A stretch of DNA of 64,000 nt, from positions 124,001 to 188,000 of the forward strand of contig NZ_MLGE02000004.1 in assembly GCF_001792775.2 (NCBI RefSeq), read 5' to 3'. Numbering within the stretch: the stretch's first letter is position 1; every line of letters begins with the position of its first letter. A model generated the notes under the pieces. The model saw only the letters and a program-made list of their open reading frames with translations. It did no database searches and was not told the DNA's origin. Source of the DNA: Staphylococcus pseudintermedius. GTDB taxonomy: Bacteria; Bacillota; Bacilli; Staphylococcales; Staphylococcaceae. Below are positions 61,860 through 64,000 of the stretch, piece after piece. The position numbers and the translations under genes were made by a program.

Positions 61860-63440
61860 CAGTATATCATAGAGTAATAACAATCTTCTTAACTCTGTAG
61901 TCAATTGTATTTCCCCATCTTCTTTTAGTTCTTTCAACTCATCAACTAAAAACTCTTTAACTTCATTGATACTTAATTCTCTAATGTTATATGAAATTGT
62001 TTCATATATTTTAGCCTTTTTATACCCCGCTTTAATTAGTTTTGTCAACGATAAGTTCGAGTTTTTAATGACAGAAGATTCATTAATAGAATCATAATGT
62101 TTGGAAAAATTTGATAATGTCGGAATTTTATTTCGTAGCTTTTCTTTTTCTGTATTATGTAGTTTTGAATTATTGATATTTTCAATTGTTAAAAATTTAT
62201 TGCATGGAAATCTTGCATTTCCGTTTTGCATATGAGCATATCTCAATCTCGTTTCATTGCTTATTTCATCCTTATCGGAGATGTAATCTAGGCAATATGA
62301 AATATTATCAGGTATCTGAAATATATATTTACTATCACCTATAGCTATAGCTATATTATTGTGTTGCATTTTCTCTTCAATTTTGTCAATTTCTTCAGGT
62401 GATATCAAAACAGAGTTCAAAGTACCCTTTTTCCCGCTATCAATAATTAGTTTTTTCATTACGTGCTTATATTTTCTGACTTCCGCTGGCGCTACACCTT
62501 GATTTATCTTTGATATTTTATTAAATATTTCATAGAAATTACTTGTTCTAATAATCCTGATACTGCAACCAAGATCAGAATCTTTTACTCTTTCTTCTTT
62601 TATTTCATGTTCATTTTCGTCATATTCAATTAATATAAGTCTTTTTTCAAACTGTATTAATTCTTCGTTATTTAATGATTTAGTAAAGTCCCTTATTATA
62701 CCTCTTATATTAACATCAGTTAATGAATAACCCATAAAAATAATAGGCGAATTGATCATCATAGAGATGATTTTTGCACTTATAAGTACTGAATTTTTAT
62801 GAAAAAAACTATAATCAGCTTCGGTTATTACAATACTTTTAGGGTCTGTTATACAACCATGGACTTTATATATTTCAGAATAGTTTTCTGTATCCTCAAA
62901 AAAACCTCTTTGACCAATATACTTTTTTATTTTATACTTATTATTTTCATTATATACTTTTTCAATAAATTCATCATAATTAGTGGTCAAAATTATTTGT
63001 GCTTTACGTAACATTTTTTGATAAACAATTCGTTCATTTTCCATTTCTTTATTAAATTTAATGTTTTCAAACTTATTTGACAAAAATTTTTTGAATGGTG
63101 AAATATCAGATTGGTAGGCATCTTTGGCTGAAAAGCCGTTGATACTTATTTCATTCTCATAAAACTTGTTATTAAATCTTTCTTCAATTTTAGTAGCTAT
63201 TTTTATATTAACCTCATGAGATACTTCATATTTATTCTTTTCTGGATTTTTATCTTTAATGCTACTTCTTAGTTTATTTAATTCGCCGTAAAAATTTTCC
63301 AATCCGGCTTTTTCCCAACATTCCTCTAACAACTCATTCCAAGAAGGTGATTTTTCTAAAAATCTTTTAGAAATACCTGATCCAATAAATATAATGGGAA
63401 ATTCGTTTATTTCAATTAATTCGTCTAAAACATTGTTCAT
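61836..63440 (-). CDS. SIR2-domain protein, candidate phage-defence NADase
   Basis: A 534-residue protein with an N-terminal SIR2_2-type domain (about 10-290): IIFIGSGISKRF (NAD loop), ILTTNYDEFIE with Asn154, YKVHGCITDPKSIVIT with His194, and IFMGYSLTDVNIRGIIRDF. These match NAD-cleaving SIR2 domains of defence proteins such as ThsA and DSR. The C-terminal half (about 330-534) is Lys/Asn/Glu-rich and unrecognised. Base use is much more AT-rich than the core genes. The start is ATG 63440 with GGGGGG 11 bases upstream; a frame to 63488 exists. It is a single gene beside tRNA-Arg and IS431. Abortive-infection function is inference. Confidence 0.8.
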   Translation of the reverse strand: MNNVLDELIEINEFPIIFIGSGISKRFLEKSPSWNELLEECWEKAGLENFYGELNKLRSSIKDKNPEKNKYEVSHEVNIKIATKIEERFNNKFYENEISINGFSAKDAYQSDISPFKKFLSNKFENIKFNKEMENERIVYQKMLRKAQIILTTNYDEFIEKVYNENNKYKIKKYIGQRGFFEDTENYSEIYKVHGCITDPKSIVITEADYSFFHKNSVLISAKIISMMINSPIIFMGYSLTDVNIRGIIRDFTKSLNNEELIQFEKRLILIEYDENEHEIKEERVKDSDLGCSIRIIRTSNFYEIFNKISKINQGVAPAEVRKYKHVMKKLIIDSGKKGTLNSVLISPEEIDKIEEKMQHNNIAIAIGDSKYIFQIPDNISYCLDYISDKDEISNETRLRYAHMQNGNARFPCNKFLTIENINNSKLHNTEKEKLRNKIPTLSNFSKHYDSINESSVIKNSNLSLTKLIKAGYKKAKIYETISYNIRELSINEVKEFLVDELKELKEDGEIQLTTELRRLLLLYDILKNKEDSP

Positions 63441-63710
63441 TTTGAATAATGCCCCCCTTTTAAAAATAGCTAGATATAGGTTGTTCAAGTTAAATATTGT
63501 ATAGACATTTATTAGTAAAAAAACTTTTGCATTTACTGATATTAGTCGTATCCATAATATAAGTGTTTACAATATAGCAAAAATACCCCCACATCAGAGC
63601 GTATCTGCCTAAAAAGGAGTGGAGGCGTTATCACCAAAATTATAACACAAAAAAACAGGGCAGTCGCAATGACTGCCCTTAATATAATATAGTATGAACT
63701 TTTTAACTTA
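63441..63710. other. 270-base region between the SIR2 gene and the truncated gene tail
   Basis: AT-rich, with no supported protein gene. It holds TATAAT on the minus strand (63639-63644), a CGCCT...AGGCAG inverted pair near 63604-63628, the SIR2 promoter region, and the terminator listed next. Confidence 0.5.
63649..63680 (-). terminator. intrinsic terminator of the truncated gene
   Basis: AGGGCAGTC-loop-GACTGCCCT with a seven-base T tract on the minus strand, 30 bases past the stop of the gene tail. Confidence 0.85.
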
Positions 63711-63802
63711 TTACTTAACTTCTAACTTGCCCCACAAGGCTTTTTCTTTCAACAATTTACCATCCTTGTCAGTAATTTTACCAATAGGCATATAAAAATT
63801 AT
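63711..63802 (-). pseudogene. 3' tail of an unidentified gene truncated by IS431
   Basis: Thirty codons remain, ending in a stop followed by a good terminator: MPIGKITDKDGKLL and KEKALWGKLEVK. The upstream part is replaced by the IS end at 63803; the frame closes inside the IS after a few codons. I do not recognise the protein. The ATG at 63791 has no ribosome-binding site, so this is a remnant rather than a small gene. Confidence 0.55.
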
Positions 63803-64000
63803 GGTTCTGTTGCAAAGTTGAATTTATAGTATAATTTTAACAAAAAAGAGTCTTCTGTATGAACTATTTCAGATATAAACAATTTAACAAGGATGTTATC
63901 ACTGTAGCCGTTGGCTACTATCTAAGATATGCATTGAGTTATCGTGATATATCTGAAATATTAAGGGAACGTGGTGTAAACGTTCATCATTCAACGGTCT
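63803..64000 (+). mobile_element. IS431/IS257 (IS6 family), left end
   Basis: Begins with the characteristic terminal inverted repeat GGTTCTGTTGCAAAGTT at 63803 and continues into the transposase gene; the element runs off the window. IS431 often flanks resistance genes and joins plasmid segments to the chromosome in staphylococci. Confidence 0.93.
63859..64000 (+). CDS. tnp: IS431/IS257 transposase, N-terminal part
   Basis: DDE transposase of the IS6 family. The visible 47 residues begin MNYFRYKQFNKDVITVAVGY and contain the helix-turn-helix LRYALSYRDISEILRERGVNV, matching the staphylococcal IS431 transposase almost residue for residue. The catalytic domain lies beyond the window edge. Confidence 0.95.
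   Translation, partial: MNYFRYKQFNKDVITVAVGYYLRYALSYRDISEILRERGVNVHHSTV

Noticed and set aside
61450..64000. Searched for a CRISPR array or second att repeat of the tRNA end
   Set aside because: No regularly spaced repeats and no second copy of the tRNA 3' sequence within the window.

Overview
The window is chromosomal DNA from a low-GC Gram-positive coccus of the genus Staphylococcus. Gene order around the division and cell-wall cluster, the pyr operon and stk/stp matches staphylococci, many proteins read like close relatives of S. aureus proteins, and the right end carries an IS431/IS257 (IS6 family) end. It is not S. aureus itself: there is a pyrK-pyrD (class 1B) pair inside the pyr operon, an OleT-type P450 beside rsgA, a short DivIB, and sialic-acid and ribose genes wedged into the division cluster. 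An animal-associated species of the intermedius/hyicus type is my inference.

Layout. 1-1611 (minus): thiN (partial), rpe, rsgA. 1787-3055: CYP152 P450. 3098-3814: gene-free, with a roughly 380-bp structured element bounded by inverted repeats. 3815-15384 (minus): stk, stp, rlmN, rsmB, fmt, a degenerate def, priA, coaBC, rpoZ, gmk, a translation, replication-restart and nucleotide block. 15544-17247 (plus): rqcH. 17331-18001: a VOC protein and a 29-residue membrane peptide. 18179-29884 (minus): pyrR-pyrP-pyrB-pyrC-carA-carB-pyrK-pyrD-pyrF-pyrE, a complete UMP pathway with two PyrR-type attenuators. 29915-34318 (minus): rluD, lspA, and ileS behind a T-box. 34519-54719 (minus): mraZ to divIVA, split between ylmG and ylmH by 6 kb holding a NanA/SSS symporter/YhcH sialic-acid module with its RpiR regulator, plus rbsU-rbsD on the other strand. 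A group IIC intron fragment lies on the ylmH side of this insert. 54866-57936: bshC, GNAT, HAD phosphatase.

58250-58884 is a virulence-type locus: a PSM-beta gene (minus) and a 23-residue PSM-alpha-like gene (plus), diverging from a region with AgrA-box-like repeats. Then come a KtrB/KtrD-type potassium channel subunit, a second VOC protein and tRNA-Arg(UCU). Beyond the tRNA the sequence turns AT-rich and accessory: a SIR2-domain protein that looks like a phage-defence NADase, a possible small RNA antisense to its 3' end, a gene tail cut off by IS431, and the IS itself.

How it works together: most of the window is growth machinery read leftward in long operons with overlapping start/stop codons. 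Regulation visible in the DNA includes PyrR attenuation, an isoleucine T-box, a CcpA cre site, AgrA-type boxes and many intrinsic terminators. The most novel parts are the PSM/AgrA region, the tRNA-Arg/SIR2 region, the intron remnant sitting on a terminator, and the OleT-like P450.
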